Of a stretch of 23,037 nucleotides of DNA, positions 15,670-21,899 are shown piece after piece; position 1 is the stretch's first letter; each line of letters begins with the position of its first letter. A program made the position numbers and the translations under genes. The stretch comes from CAZUSU01 sp964623315 (lineage in GTDB: Bacteria > Patescibacteriota > Patescibacteriia > Magasanikbacterales > 2-02-FULL-50-9b): the NCBI GenBank assembly GCA_964623315.1, contig CAZUSU010000011.1, positions 1 through 23,037 on the forward strand, read 5' to 3'. Under the pieces are notes generated by a model. The model was not told where the DNA came from. It did not search any database and saw only the letters and a program-made list of their open reading frames with translations.

Positions 15670-16051
15670 GCGCCGCTTTTCCACCGGCATCTTCAATTTT
15701 CTTTTTCATCTCTTCGGCCTGTGCTTTTGGCACTGCTTCTTTTACCGTTTTTGGCGCGCCATCTACCAAGCCCTTTGCTTCTGCAAGCCCCAAGCCGGTA
15801 ACTTCACGAACCACTTTAATGACGGCGATTTTGTTTGCGCCGGCTTCCAGAAGTTCAACGTTGAATTCGGTCTTTTCTTCTTCGGCCGGTGCGGCGGCGC
15901 CTGCTACCGGACCCGCCATCATCATGGCAGGTGCGGCGGCGGAAACGCCGTAGTGATCTTCCAGTGTTTTGACCAGTTCAGAAAGATCAAGGACGGACAT
16001 CTTGTCGATTTCGCCGACAAGTGATTGAAACTTTGCGGGGATGTCTGACAT
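15662..16051 (-). CDS. rplL: 50S ribosomal protein L7/L12
   Basis: The stalk protein that recruits translational GTPases, bound as dimers on L10. The 129-residue protein has the N-terminal dimerisation helices (about 1-35), an Ala/Pro/Gly-rich hinge with a methionine cluster (AAAPAMMMAGPVAGAAAP), and the conserved C-terminal domain KTEFNVELLEAGANKIAVIK...VTGLGLAEAKGLVDGAP. It starts 11 nt after rplJ with only an A-rich spacer before the ATG. Its last 8 nt overlap the convergent propeller gene and no terminator is visible, so transcripts from both sides probably run through. Confidence 0.98.
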   Translation of the reverse strand: MSDIPAKFQSLVGEIDKMSVLDLSELVKTLEDHYGVSAAAPAMMMAGPVAGAAAPAEEEKTEFNVELLEAGANKIAVIKVVREVTGLGLAEAKGLVDGAPKTVKEAVPKAQAEEMKKKIEDAGGKAALK

Positions 16052-16062
16052 ATTTTTTTAGA

Positions 16063-16581
16063 TTATACTTTTTTTGATTCTATCTGATGAAGTGCGGTAA
16101 CAAAACCGCGCGTGATACCGGACAGCGTGGTGACCAAACCGACGCGTGGCGCGTTGAGCACGCGGGCAAGTTGCGCGAGCAGTTCTTGTTTGCCGGGCAA
16201 TGCCGCAAGCGCTTTCACTTGTGCGGCGTCAATGTAACGACCTTCAAGTGTCCCGCCAACGATTTTTATTTGCTCAATGTCTTTGCCGAGTGAGGCAACC
16301 ACGTGAGCCGCGCATACTTCGTCAGGACCAAATGCAACGGCAATATTGCCATCCATTTTTTTTGCGTTGATAGTGAGACCGCTCGCGCGTGCGGCGATGT
16401 CAATGAGAGTTTTCTTTGCCACCATATAGGTGACGCCTGACTTTTCTGCCGCGCGACGCAAGGTGTTCACGTTCTTTACGGTGATTCCTTTGTAATCAAC
16501 AAACACGGCGCCCTTTGCTGTTTTAAACGCATCGGTTAAACGCTGTAAATCTGTTGATTTCTGTGCTTTTGTTTTTGCCAT
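16063..16581 (-). CDS. rplJ: 50S ribosomal protein L10
   Basis: The base of the L7/L12 stalk on 23S rRNA. At 172 residues it has normal length. The N-terminal domain starts MAKTKAQKSTDLQRLTDAF, with FVDYKGITVKNVNTLRRAAEKSGVTYMVAKKTL. The C-terminal helix region LPGKQELLAQLARVLNAPRVGLVTTLSG leads into the L12-binding helix. It is preceded by an L10 leader RNA and a terminator-like hairpin, indicating autogenous control. No Shine-Dalgarno site is seen between the hairpin U-tract and the ATG. Confidence 0.98.
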   Translation of the reverse strand: MAKTKAQKSTDLQRLTDAFKTAKGAVFVDYKGITVKNVNTLRRAAEKSGVTYMVAKKTLIDIAARASGLTINAKKMDGNIAVAFGPDEVCAAHVVASLGKDIEQIKIVGGTLEGRYIDAAQVKALAALPGKQELLAQLARVLNAPRVGLVTTLSGITRGFVTALHQIESKKV

Positions 16582-16593
16582 ACAGTACGATAC

Positions 16594-16618
16594 AAAAAAT
16601 TACGGCTATCAACCGTAA
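16594..16618 (-). terminator. Attenuator hairpin before rplJ
   Basis: On the minus strand TTACGG, a 7-nt loop and CCGTAA are followed by six T residues, ending 12 nt before the rplJ ATG. It lies directly 3' of the L10 leader, the arrangement known for L10-controlled transcription attenuation. The short stem suggests partial read-through, which allows regulation rather than complete stop. Confidence 0.75.
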
Positions 16619-16621
16619 ACA

Positions 16622-16712
16622 TAGATGGAGGCCTTCGACCTTAAGGCAACCTCGGCAGGATTTATGCGACCTTGAGACGAATCTCACGAGCGCACCTGCT
16701 GTCTACGGAAGT
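16622..16712 (-). promoter_or_regulatory. L10 leader RNA (autoregulatory element of rplJ-rplL)
   Basis: The minus-strand leader contains the conserved L10-binding signature CGTAGACAGCAGGTGCG (complement of about 16691-16707), pairing with TCCTGCCGAGG (complement of about 16650-16660). Side hairpins GAGATTCGTCTC (16674-16685) and GCCTT...AAGGC lie within it. These are hallmarks of the bacterial L10 leader family. When L10, or the L10-L12 complex, is in excess, it binds here and reduces operon expression. The predicted transcription start lies at its 5' end near 16712. Confidence 0.88.
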
Positions 16713-16718
16713 AAGGGT

Positions 16719-16747
16719 ATAATACGCGATGTTGAAATTCCTGTCAA
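16719..16747 (-). promoter_or_regulatory. rplJL promoter
   Basis: On the minus strand a perfect -35 TTGACA (16742-16747), a 17-nt spacer and the -10 TATTAT (16719-16724). This is the best consensus promoter in the window, as expected for a ribosomal protein operon. It lies back to back with the promoter of the receiver-like gene, the two -35 boxes being 15 nt apart. Confidence 0.87.
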
Positions 16748-16762
16748 ACGTCTACCAGCGCC

Positions 16763-16791
16763 TTGACATTATATTCCATTTCAGATATCGT
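16763..16791 (+). promoter_or_regulatory. Promoter of the receiver-like gene
   Basis: A perfect -35 TTGACA (16763-16768), a 17-nt spacer and the -10 TATCGT (16786-16791). The predicted start near 16798 coincides with the beginning of the leader stem-loop at 16801. Confidence 0.72.
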
Positions 16792-16800
16792 ATTTTTTGT

Positions 16801-16830
16801 GAGCGACCCCTCTCAATGTCGCTCGGGAGC
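16801..16830 (+). promoter_or_regulatory. 5'-terminal leader hairpin and ribosome binding site
   Basis: GAGCGAC (16801-16807) pairs with GTCGCTC (16818-16824) around a 10-nt loop. It is followed at once by GGGAGC (16825-16830) as the Shine-Dalgarno site, 5 nt before the ATG. The hairpin would lie at the extreme 5' end of the mRNA, a position known in other bacteria to protect transcripts from decay. The gene at 21151-21831 has the same layout. Confidence 0.68.
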
Positions 16831-16835
16831 ATATA

Positions 16836-17264
16836 ATGCCACAACTCGTAATTCTGTGCGGCGACAGGAGCACACACCTGCTCACTGTCTTGCGGCACTG
16901 CCTCAAGAAGGCGCGTCGACCGGACGACACAGCAGATCCGCAGATCATGGTGTACGACGATCCGGAACGACTGGTAGACGAAGCGGTGCGGCGGCACTTG
17001 CGGCATGAGAAGGTTGTCGTGACGACCGGATACCTGTATGAAAGCGGCAGGTTCACCGGAGAATACGTCGTACGCGTGTGCACGCAACGCCAGATTCCGG
17101 TGGTGCTGGTGAGCGGCGCATCGCACGGTACTGATGCGTCGTTTGATAGGACGCGCAATCTCGCGCGGTACTACTGCCAGAAGCCGTTCAACCGCCAAGT
17201 GATCGTGGACCTTGTGCATGCGGCTGACCGTGAGCAACACGGGGCACCCGTTATTGAGGCATGA
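16836..17264 (+). CDS. Receiver-like protein lacking the phospho-acceptor Asp
   Basis: A 142-residue single-domain protein that resembles a response-regulator receiver. Strand 1 is LVILCGD (residues 4-10), strand 3 is KVVVTTG (59-65), strand 4 is PVVLVSGAS (88-96), and QKPFNRQVIVDLVHA (115-129) matches the conserved Lys-Pro and last helix. Measured from K116 and S93, the phospho-acceptor Asp falls at T63/T64, so normal phosphorylation should not occur. No output domain is attached. It is monocistronic with its own promoter, leader hairpin, Shine-Dalgarno site and terminator. All four lysines use AAG, unlike the AAA-rich neighbours. A role as an adaptor or an unphosphorylated regulator is inference. 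The receiver assignment is by eye and moderately sure. Confidence 0.75.
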   Translation: MPQLVILCGDRSTHLLTVLRHCLKKARRPDDTADPQIMVYDDPERLVDEAVRRHLRHEKVVVTTGYLYESGRFTGEYVVRVCTQRQIPVVLVSGASHGTDASFDRTRNLARYYCQKPFNRQVIVDLVHAADREQHGAPVIEA

Positions 17265-17287
17265 TCACCACCATCTCTATCAGCACT

Positions 17288-17332
17288 CGTCAGAAGTTAG
17301 CGCCCACCGCGCCGGCCTCTGACGATTTTTTA
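17288..17332 (+). terminator. Intrinsic terminator of the receiver-like gene
   Basis: CGTCAGA (17288-17294) pairs with TCTGACG (17318-17324), with further GC pairing inside (GCGC), followed by ATTTTTTAT. The T-run touches the stop codon of the convergent pyrH gene at 17334. There is no T-run on the other strand, so it acts mainly rightward. Confidence 0.82.
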
Positions 17333-17333
17333 T

Positions 17334-17969
17334 TCATTGAATAATTGATCCATGCCATTTTTTGCCGTGCAAAATTTTGGTGAGCGCCCCTAAATCATCG
17401 CCACCCATAAACGCGACGGAGAGTTTATTTTTTTGCGCGAGGCGTGCCGCAGTGGGATCAAACGGCGCGTGCATGCCGGGGACCCACCGTGAACCAACGA
17501 TGGCGCGATATTGCTTCCAAGACAGCGCATCAAACTTTTGAGCCGATTTATTTTTTTTCGGATCAGCATCATACACATACGCCGTTGATGAAATATTAAT
17601 GACCTTCTGCGCTTTACACGCCACCGCATGGGTAACAGCCACCGCGTCCGTGGACTGTCCAACACGCTCACCGCCACACACCGTTACCGAACGAATATCT
17701 CCAAGAAACGCCTGCACAAATTCTGCATTAACCTTTGTCACACGAATGCCGATCATATCCAGCGCCGTATCGGAAAATTTTAACTGCCGTCCGGCCGCCT
17801 GATATACTCGTGCCGTATTACCCCCACCACATATAATAACAAAAGAGAGTCCATTGCGGGACTCTCGCAAAATAATTTGACGAAAGTTTTTTAAAAACTG
17901 CAGATGCACGCCTGTCCCATTAATAATCATGGAGCCACCGAGTGAAATGATAACTGTTTTATGCGCCAT
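17334..17969 (-). CDS. pyrH: UMP kinase, archaeal-like form
   Basis: Phosphorylates UMP to UDP in pyrimidine nucleotide synthesis; amino acid kinase fold. The 211-residue protein starts MAHKTVIISLGGSMI (phosphate-binding GG), followed by VIICGGGNTARVYQ and the uridylate-site region with GIRVTKVNAEFVQAFL. The segment ISSTAYVYDADPKKNKSAQKFDALSW is the DPK motif typical of archaeal UMP kinases; classical bacterial PyrH is about 240 residues with a different segment here. It is the last gene of the xseA operon, and its start lies inside the preceding 47-codon gene (11-nt overlap). It is separated from frr, its frequent neighbour elsewhere. Confidence 0.92.
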   Translation of the reverse strand: MAHKTVIISLGGSMIINGTGVHLQFLKNFRQIILRESRNGLSFVIICGGGNTARVYQAAGRQLKFSDTALDMIGIRVTKVNAEFVQAFLGDIRSVTVCGGERVGQSTDAVAVTHAVACKAQKVINISSTAYVYDADPKKNKSAQKFDALSWKQYRAIVGSRWVPGMHAPFDPTAARLAQKNKLSVAFMGGDDLGALTKILHGKKWHGSIIQ

Positions 17970-18102
17970 AGTGAGTTGGTTGAGCGGTAAGCGGCGCTGA
18001 AGGCCGCAACCGTGCGATTAATGTTTTTTGCACGCGCACCCTGCTGGGCGTGCGATAAGATGTTTTTTGTGACTTACCTTTGGTACGAGAATAATTTTTC
18101 AT
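17959..18102 (-). CDS. Small basic protein of 47 residues, unknown function
   Basis: An open frame on the minus strand starting MKNYSRTKGKSQKTSYR and ending in THYGA. Its ATG forms a 4-nt ATGA overlap with the xseB stop, and its TAA lies 11 nt inside pyrH. This is the same coupling style as every other junction in the operon and the main reason to call it. It carries about 11 Lys/Arg and no Asp or Glu, with many Ser, Thr and Pro, so it is strongly basic, probably disordered and nucleic-acid binding. I recognise no family. Alternatively the stretch is only a long leader for pyrH; a hairpin (GCACGC...GCGTGC, about 18030-18053) lies in it. Confidence 0.58.
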   Translation of the reverse strand: MKNYSRTKGKSQKTSYRTPSRVRVQKTLIARLRPSAPLTAQPTHYGA

Positions 18103-18302
18103 ACCGAAGTAAATTTTTTCTTAATGTCTGCGATGCGCGCATCAACGGCGCTGAGCTGTTTTTGTAAGTCGCCCGCCAATTGCAATCCGCGTTCAAATTT
18201 AGTGAGCGCCTCTTCCAGCGCTACATCGGAGCGGTCAAACCATGTGGCGATCTGTTCAAGCTCCGCATATTGTTCGGCAAAGGTCTGCTGTTTTTTGGTC
18301 AT
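18099..18302 (-). CDS. xseB: Exodeoxyribonuclease VII small subunit
   Basis: The small helical subunit that assembles on XseA to form the ssDNA exonuclease. The ATG at 18302 gives 67 residues starting MTKKQQTFAEQYAELEQIATWF. Then follow the family helix pair with ALEEALTKFERGLQLAGDLQKQL and DARIADIKKKF. The open frame extends seven codons further, into the previous gene, but starting at 18302 leaves a 1-nt gap that fits the operon style. The partner xseA is in the same operon, separated by one glycosyltransferase gene. Confidence 0.9.
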   Translation of the reverse strand: MTKKQQTFAEQYAELEQIATWFDRSDVALEEALTKFERGLQLAGDLQKQLSAVDARIADIKKKFTSV

Positions 18303-18303
18303 A

Positions 18304-19854
18304 TTATTTAGGGATGCGCTCAATCAAACAAAACCACGGCGAGCATTCTCGCGAAATAAACGCGGTGCTCGTGGGCGTCGCCGTATTAAGCGCTTTAATT
18401 TTTAAATCATATTTATCTGCCGTAATGACGGCCCAATCGGCTAACGCCCCTTGTTCTGGCGCAAGATTTGCCATGGTGCGTCCGGTATACCACTCAATAT
18501 TTGCATTGGCAAGCCATACTGCGGTTTTTTGATCCACTATGGCGACCACCTTTTTTGTGGGAGGTACCAGACGTAATTTTTTTAACAAATTTATTTCTTC
18601 CACTCCTCCCCATCCATCACTCACATCCTGATATATATAAATTGCCCCCTCATACACCTGCACGGCCAAAAAAAGCGCGAGCAGATAAGATACAACCGTT
18701 GCGGCGCGGATGGAATATTTTTTCTTATACCATTCCACCAACCATTCATATCCGCGCATGATGCCGTAAGCGACAAAATACGAATAAAAAATTTGATAAT
18801 ATATATGAATGCCCGTCGCTTGCGGAACGATGAACGCATATATAACGGTGCCCACCGCAATAGCGGCAAACACCTGCCATAACCGCGTGCCTTCCTCGCG
18901 TATGTTGCGCACCGACGGCGCGCCATGCGATATCCACCACGCAATACCGGCAATCGCAACGGGGCTCCCTAGTGTGCCAAAATTTAATCTAAAAAAAGTA
19001 AACTGCCGATTCAACCATTTGTACCAAAAATTGGGGTGCGCACTGCCACTGCGATACTTATAGACGTTCATTAATCCGGTAAAACTATTTTGTGCAGAGT
19101 CGCGACTGCGCGTTAGTGCCGTTTGCATGCCCACAATCGTTGCGCCGGCAATGCCACCCACCAGCGTTGCCCACAACAACTGTCGTGTGCGAGGGTGCCG
19201 GCGACCATAAAAAAATAGCGCGGCAAAACAGGCGGCAAAAACAAAGCCGGACCAATCAGCCCATAACATAAAAATAAGGGCGACCCCAAACAGCCACGGC
19301 ACGTTTCCCGTTCCCTTTTGAAAACGCTCATGTGCATAACAAGCGATTGATAAAAAAAGTAGCACAAACGGTTCTTGATCTAATTTGCTCCCGTATAAAA
19401 TGATCACGGGTAATAGCGCCCATACCAATGAAAAAATTATTGCTTCCTGCGGCGTATGCCGTTGTCGCATAGCGCCCCACATAATAATTGTGGCGGCAAG
19501 TGTCGCCATCGCGGCAAGCGAGCGCACCGTCCATTCATGAAAACCAAATATGCCGGTCCAGACATATAACGGCAAGGCGATAAATTGCGGATGACTCATA
19601 TACCACGAGTCGGCGATTACCGCACCGGACGGCGTACGAGTTGATCCGCTCACGACGCCAAAATACGCCGCAGGAAAATTCACCGCATGCATCTGTTCCG
19701 CCTTCATAAGCCAAAAGGGCGGTCCCCAATTGGTATGAAATCTGCCGTCAATAAACGGGTCTGAAAGGCGTAATGAAAAAATAAAAACTTGTAGAGCAAG
19801 TACGGCAATAATGCCGTAACGCGTTAACCAACTCTCGTACTGCCGTTCACTCAT
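18304..19854 (-). CDS. GT-C fold membrane glycosyltransferase (ArnT/PMT-2 type)
   Basis: A 516-residue polytopic protein with about 10-11 membrane helices. The first extracytoplasmic loop holds acidic residues (SDPFIDGRFHTNWG), as in dolichyl/undecaprenyl-phosphate-sugar-dependent transferases. WYMSHPQFIALPLYVW and the GSKLDQEPFVLLFLSIACYA segment are typical of the PMT_2/ArnT superfamily. A C-terminal soluble part follows the last helix. It should use a lipid-phosphate sugar to glycosylate a lipid, polymer or protein outside the cell; the substrate is unknown. It overlaps xseA by 4 nt (ATGA) and ends 1 nt before xseB. Its position between the two exonuclease VII genes is unusual and probably reflects operon packing, not shared function. 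Confidence 0.87.
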   Translation of the reverse strand: MSERQYESWLTRYGIIAVLALQVFIFSLRLSDPFIDGRFHTNWGPPFWLMKAEQMHAVNFPAAYFGVVSGSTRTPSGAVIADSWYMSHPQFIALPLYVWTGIFGFHEWTVRSLAAMATLAATIIMWGAMRQRHTPQEAIIFSLVWALLPVIILYGSKLDQEPFVLLFLSIACYAHERFQKGTGNVPWLFGVALIFMLWADWSGFVFAACFAALFFYGRRHPRTRQLLWATLVGGIAGATIVGMQTALTRSRDSAQNSFTGLMNVYKYRSGSAHPNFWYKWLNRQFTFFRLNFGTLGSPVAIAGIAWWISHGAPSVRNIREEGTRLWQVFAAIAVGTVIYAFIVPQATGIHIYYQIFYSYFVAYGIMRGYEWLVEWYKKKYSIRAATVVSYLLALFLAVQVYEGAIYIYQDVSDGWGGVEEINLLKKLRLVPPTKKVVAIVDQKTAVWLANANIEWYTGRTMANLAPEQGALADWAVITADKYDLKIKALNTATPTSTAFISRECSPWFCLIERIPK

Positions 19855-21023
19855 AACCGTTCAATGCGCGTGTGGGCGCGGCCGTCGCTATACACTTGAA
19901 TGACCTCTGCGCCAACGGTCAATTGCGCCGCGCGAGAAATGATGCGACCTTCTTTGTTGGTGGTGTAAGAAAATCCTCGGCGTAAAATGGCGGTGGGATG
20001 CAGAGCGCGTAGGTGTGATAGGGTATCGTTAATACGAAGGCGCCAGTGTTCGGTATCTCTTTGCAGTTGCTGATCGCGCGCCGTGACGCGCATAATAAGT
20101 CGTAACGCGCGTTCTCGCAAAACGGCAAACCACCGATCTATGCTTGCCGTGCACGATGCAATGCGTTGGCTCGCACGCGTGCCATGGGTTGACATCGCGT
20201 TTTCTAATTGGCGCGTTATGTGTTGTAGGTCAGCGGCAACTGCCAGCGCATCCGGACACACCATTTCTGCCGCGTTGCTGGGAGTTGCGGCGCGCACATC
20301 GGCCACCAAATCAGCGATCGTCACGTCACGCTCGTGGCCAACGGCACTTACGACGGGTATCGTAGAAGCAAAAATAGCGCGGGCTACTTCTTCTGTATTA
20401 AATGGATGGAGATCCTCCAATGAACCGCCGCCGCGCGTCAAAATAATTACGTCCGGCTTAAGCGATTGCGCTTCAGCAAGCGCGCGAACAATGTGCGCCG
20501 GCGCGTCCGCACCTTGCACACTGGTGTTGCATAAGGTAATGCGAGCAAGCGGCCATCGTGAGCGAGCAACACGCAAGATATCGGTGTATGCCGCCGCATC
20601 CTGCGACGTCACCAAAATAATATATTCGGGAAACGCCGGCAGGCGACGTTTGCGCGCCGCATCAAACAAACCTTCCGATGATAATTTTTTCTGCAACAGC
20701 TCAAATGCGCGTTTGAGCGACCCTTCGCCGGACAGGCGCACACTCTCTACCGTGAGCGAAAGCTTACCGTATTTTTGATACACCTTAGCATAACCGGTCA
20801 CCGCAATTTTCATGCCATCGGTGATCTGTTCCGAAAGTCGCCATTTTGACATGAAACAATTAATCAATCCATCGGCATCTTTTAAATCAAACCGTACCCA
20901 TTTATTTTGTGAAATCCCAAATGACGAAACCTCTCCCTCAACTTCAAACGAGCCGGCTGGCACGATGGCCGCAAGCGACTCGTTAAGGACAAGCAAAAAT
21001 TGTGAGACGGAAAATGTGTGCAT
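19851..21023 (-). CDS. xseA: Exodeoxyribonuclease VII large subunit
   Basis: The catalytic subunit of exonuclease VII, degrading single-stranded DNA in repair. The 390-residue protein has an N-terminal OB fold (about 1-95, with SFEVEGEVSSF and WVRFDLKDADG). The catalytic domain carries GGGSLEDLHPFNTEEVARAI and AVGHERDVTIADLVADVRAATPSNAAE, the family's diagnostic motifs. A helical coiled-coil region follows, ending with a short C-terminal segment that has ILRRGFSY. It is the first gene of the operon and has an extended -10 promoter upstream. The start has no Shine-Dalgarno site, only an A/T-rich leader. Confidence 0.96.
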   Translation of the reverse strand: MHTFSVSQFLLVLNESLAAIVPAGSFEVEGEVSSFGISQNKWVRFDLKDADGLINCFMSKWRLSEQITDGMKIAVTGYAKVYQKYGKLSLTVESVRLSGEGSLKRAFELLQKKLSSEGLFDAARKRRLPAFPEYIILVTSQDAAAYTDILRVARSRWPLARITLCNTSVQGADAPAHIVRALAEAQSLKPDVIILTRGGGSLEDLHPFNTEEVARAIFASTIPVVSAVGHERDVTIADLVADVRAATPSNAAEMVCPDALAVAADLQHITRQLENAMSTHGTRASQRIASCTASIDRWFAVLRERALRLIMRVTARDQQLQRDTEHWRLRINDTLSHLRALHPTAILRRGFSYTTNKEGRIISRAAQLTVGAEVIQVYSDGRAHTRIERL

Positions 21024-21065
21024 TTAATTTATGTGCAACGAGCGTTTTTTCTGGCACCGGTGCGT

Positions 21066-21074
21066 AGTATATCA
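21066..21074 (-). promoter_or_regulatory. Extended -10 promoter of the xseA operon
   Basis: On the minus strand TGATATACT, an extended -10 (TG-n-TATACT). The -35 position falls in the T-run of the preceding terminator and has little consensus, consistent with an extended -10 promoter. The predicted start near 21059 gives a leader of about 36 nt that contains the palindrome GCACCGGTGC. Confidence 0.5.
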
Positions 21075-21085
21075 AGTAGCGCGAC

Positions 21086-21127
21086 AAAAAAATACCTCGC
21101 GCTGTTCGGTGAGAACAACACGAGGCA
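21086..21127 (-). terminator. Intrinsic terminator of the YdcF-like gene
   Basis: On the minus strand a long stem, GCCTCGTG with CGCGAGGT continued by TTGTTC with GAACAG around a 5-nt loop, is followed by TATTTTTTT. It lies about 25 nt after the stop codon; a run of eight C residues (21134-21141 complement) precedes it. It cleanly separates this gene from the xseA operon. Confidence 0.88.
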
Positions 21128-21150
21128 AGGACAGGGGGGGGTCGGCAGAT

Positions 21151-21831
21151 TCACTCCGCCGCGTCACGCGCCTTAACGATGTGCCGTTTCAGACGCCGCA
21201 TGAAGAACCTCAAAACGTGTACCTCGTTGGGATCCACCAGCGTCACGGCAAGACCAATGACCCACGAAAGCCACGATTCTGAACTCGGCACAAGGATCGT
21301 AGTCAGCTCGGTCTCCCCCTTGGCAATCATGAGCAGGTGGTAGCGCAACGTGCGCTGTGCCTCGCCCAAAAGGGAAACCTCTGCGTAGCGCCGATACAGT
21401 TCAACCGCAACATCCAATTCCTGCGAACAGGAGAATGCCGAACGGCCAGCGATCGGCGTTTCCATTGGCGTCTTGATTTGATGCGGTTTCAAACCAGTCC
21501 CCAAAAGAAATTGACGCGCGGTTTCTGCATACGGCTTGTTGGTGCCATGATGATCGCCGCCCAGCAGTACCACGGTGTCAAACTCGCCCGCACGGATGAG
21601 CCGTTCTGCGGCAAACAACAACCGTTGGAACCGAACTTCAATCAGCCCCGTACGGCTCACCTCCCTTCCGAACACCACCAACAGCCGCCCGCTCTCTAAG
21701 CCCTCCGTCACCCGCTCGCCTCCGATCATCGGGAGACACACCCACCGAATGACCCACCGAGCGAAATAGCACACCCACTGCACCGCAACCAGCGCCACAA
21801 GCGCGATGATTGCATACAAAATCCAGTGCAT
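21151..21831 (-). CDS. YdcF/DUF218-like protein with N-terminal membrane anchor
   Basis: A 226-residue protein. Residues about 3-35 are strongly hydrophobic with interspersed Arg/Trp (one or two membrane passes). The soluble part resembles the DUF218 (YdcF/SanA/ElyC) fold: LLVVFGREVSRTG, then RFQRLLFAAERLIRAGEFDTVVLLGG, then KPYAETARQFLLGTGLKPHQI with an acid (E103) where the family has sEA, and the TPIAGRSAFSCSQELDVAVELY helix. Family members are tied to envelope metabolism and polyprenyl handling, but the reaction here is not known. It is monocistronic with promoter, leader hairpin, AGGAGG ribosome site and strong terminator. Four of six lysine codons are AAG, unlike neighbouring genes. The family call is moderately sure; that it is coding is very likely. 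Confidence 0.72.
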   Translation of the reverse strand: MHWILYAIIALVALVAVQWVCYFARWVIRWVCLPMIGGERVTEGLESGRLLVVFGREVSRTGLIEVRFQRLLFAAERLIRAGEFDTVVLLGGDHHGTNKPYAETARQFLLGTGLKPHQIKTPMETPIAGRSAFSCSQELDVAVELYRRYAEVSLLGEAQRTLRYHLLMIAKGETELTTILVPSSESWLSWVIGLAVTLVDPNEVHVLRFFMRRLKRHIVKARDAAE

Positions 21832-21835
21832 CCGC

Positions 21836-21860
21836 CCTCCTCTTTCGCCCAGTACGGCGA
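21836..21860 (-). promoter_or_regulatory. 5'-terminal leader hairpin and strong ribosome binding site
   Basis: On the minus strand TCGCC (complement of 21856-21860) pairs with GGCGA (complement of 21845-21849) around a 6-nt loop. AGGAGG (complement of 21836-21841) follows, 4 nt before the ATG. The predicted transcription start near 21864 puts the hairpin at the very 5' end. The layout mirrors 16801-16830. Confidence 0.68.
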
Positions 21861-21870
21861 CAGTGAGAAA

Positions 21871-21899
21871 AGAGTACGGGAATTCTTGTTAAAAGTCAA
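21871..21899 (-). promoter_or_regulatory. Promoter of the YdcF-like gene
   Basis: On the minus strand the -35 TTGACT (21894-21899), a 17-nt spacer and the -10 TACTCT (21871-21876). The TGA stop codon of comEC lies within the -35 box, so the promoter is packed onto the end of that gene. Confidence 0.7.

Noticed and set aside
16752..17240. 162-residue minus-strand ORF opposite the receiver-like gene
   Set aside because: It is longer than the plus-strand gene, but the plus strand has promoter, Shine-Dalgarno site, terminator and a fold-like hydrophobic pattern; the minus frame is His/Arg/Val-rich without domains.
18027..18070. Hairpin GCACGC...GCGTGC followed by a T-run on the plus strand
   Set aside because: The T-run is about 10 nt away from the stem and on the strand without a gene; on the minus strand it is followed by A residues, so it is not a terminator.
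20083..20778. 231-residue plus-strand ORF inside xseA
   Set aside because: Antisense shadow of a clearly conserved exonuclease gene; the composition (Ser, Ala, Arg) is typical of shadows in GC-rich codon positions.
21131..21142. Run of eight G residues downstream of the YdcF-like gene
   Set aside because: Lies between the stop codon and the terminator; a simple homopolymer, possibly prone to length error, with no evident role.
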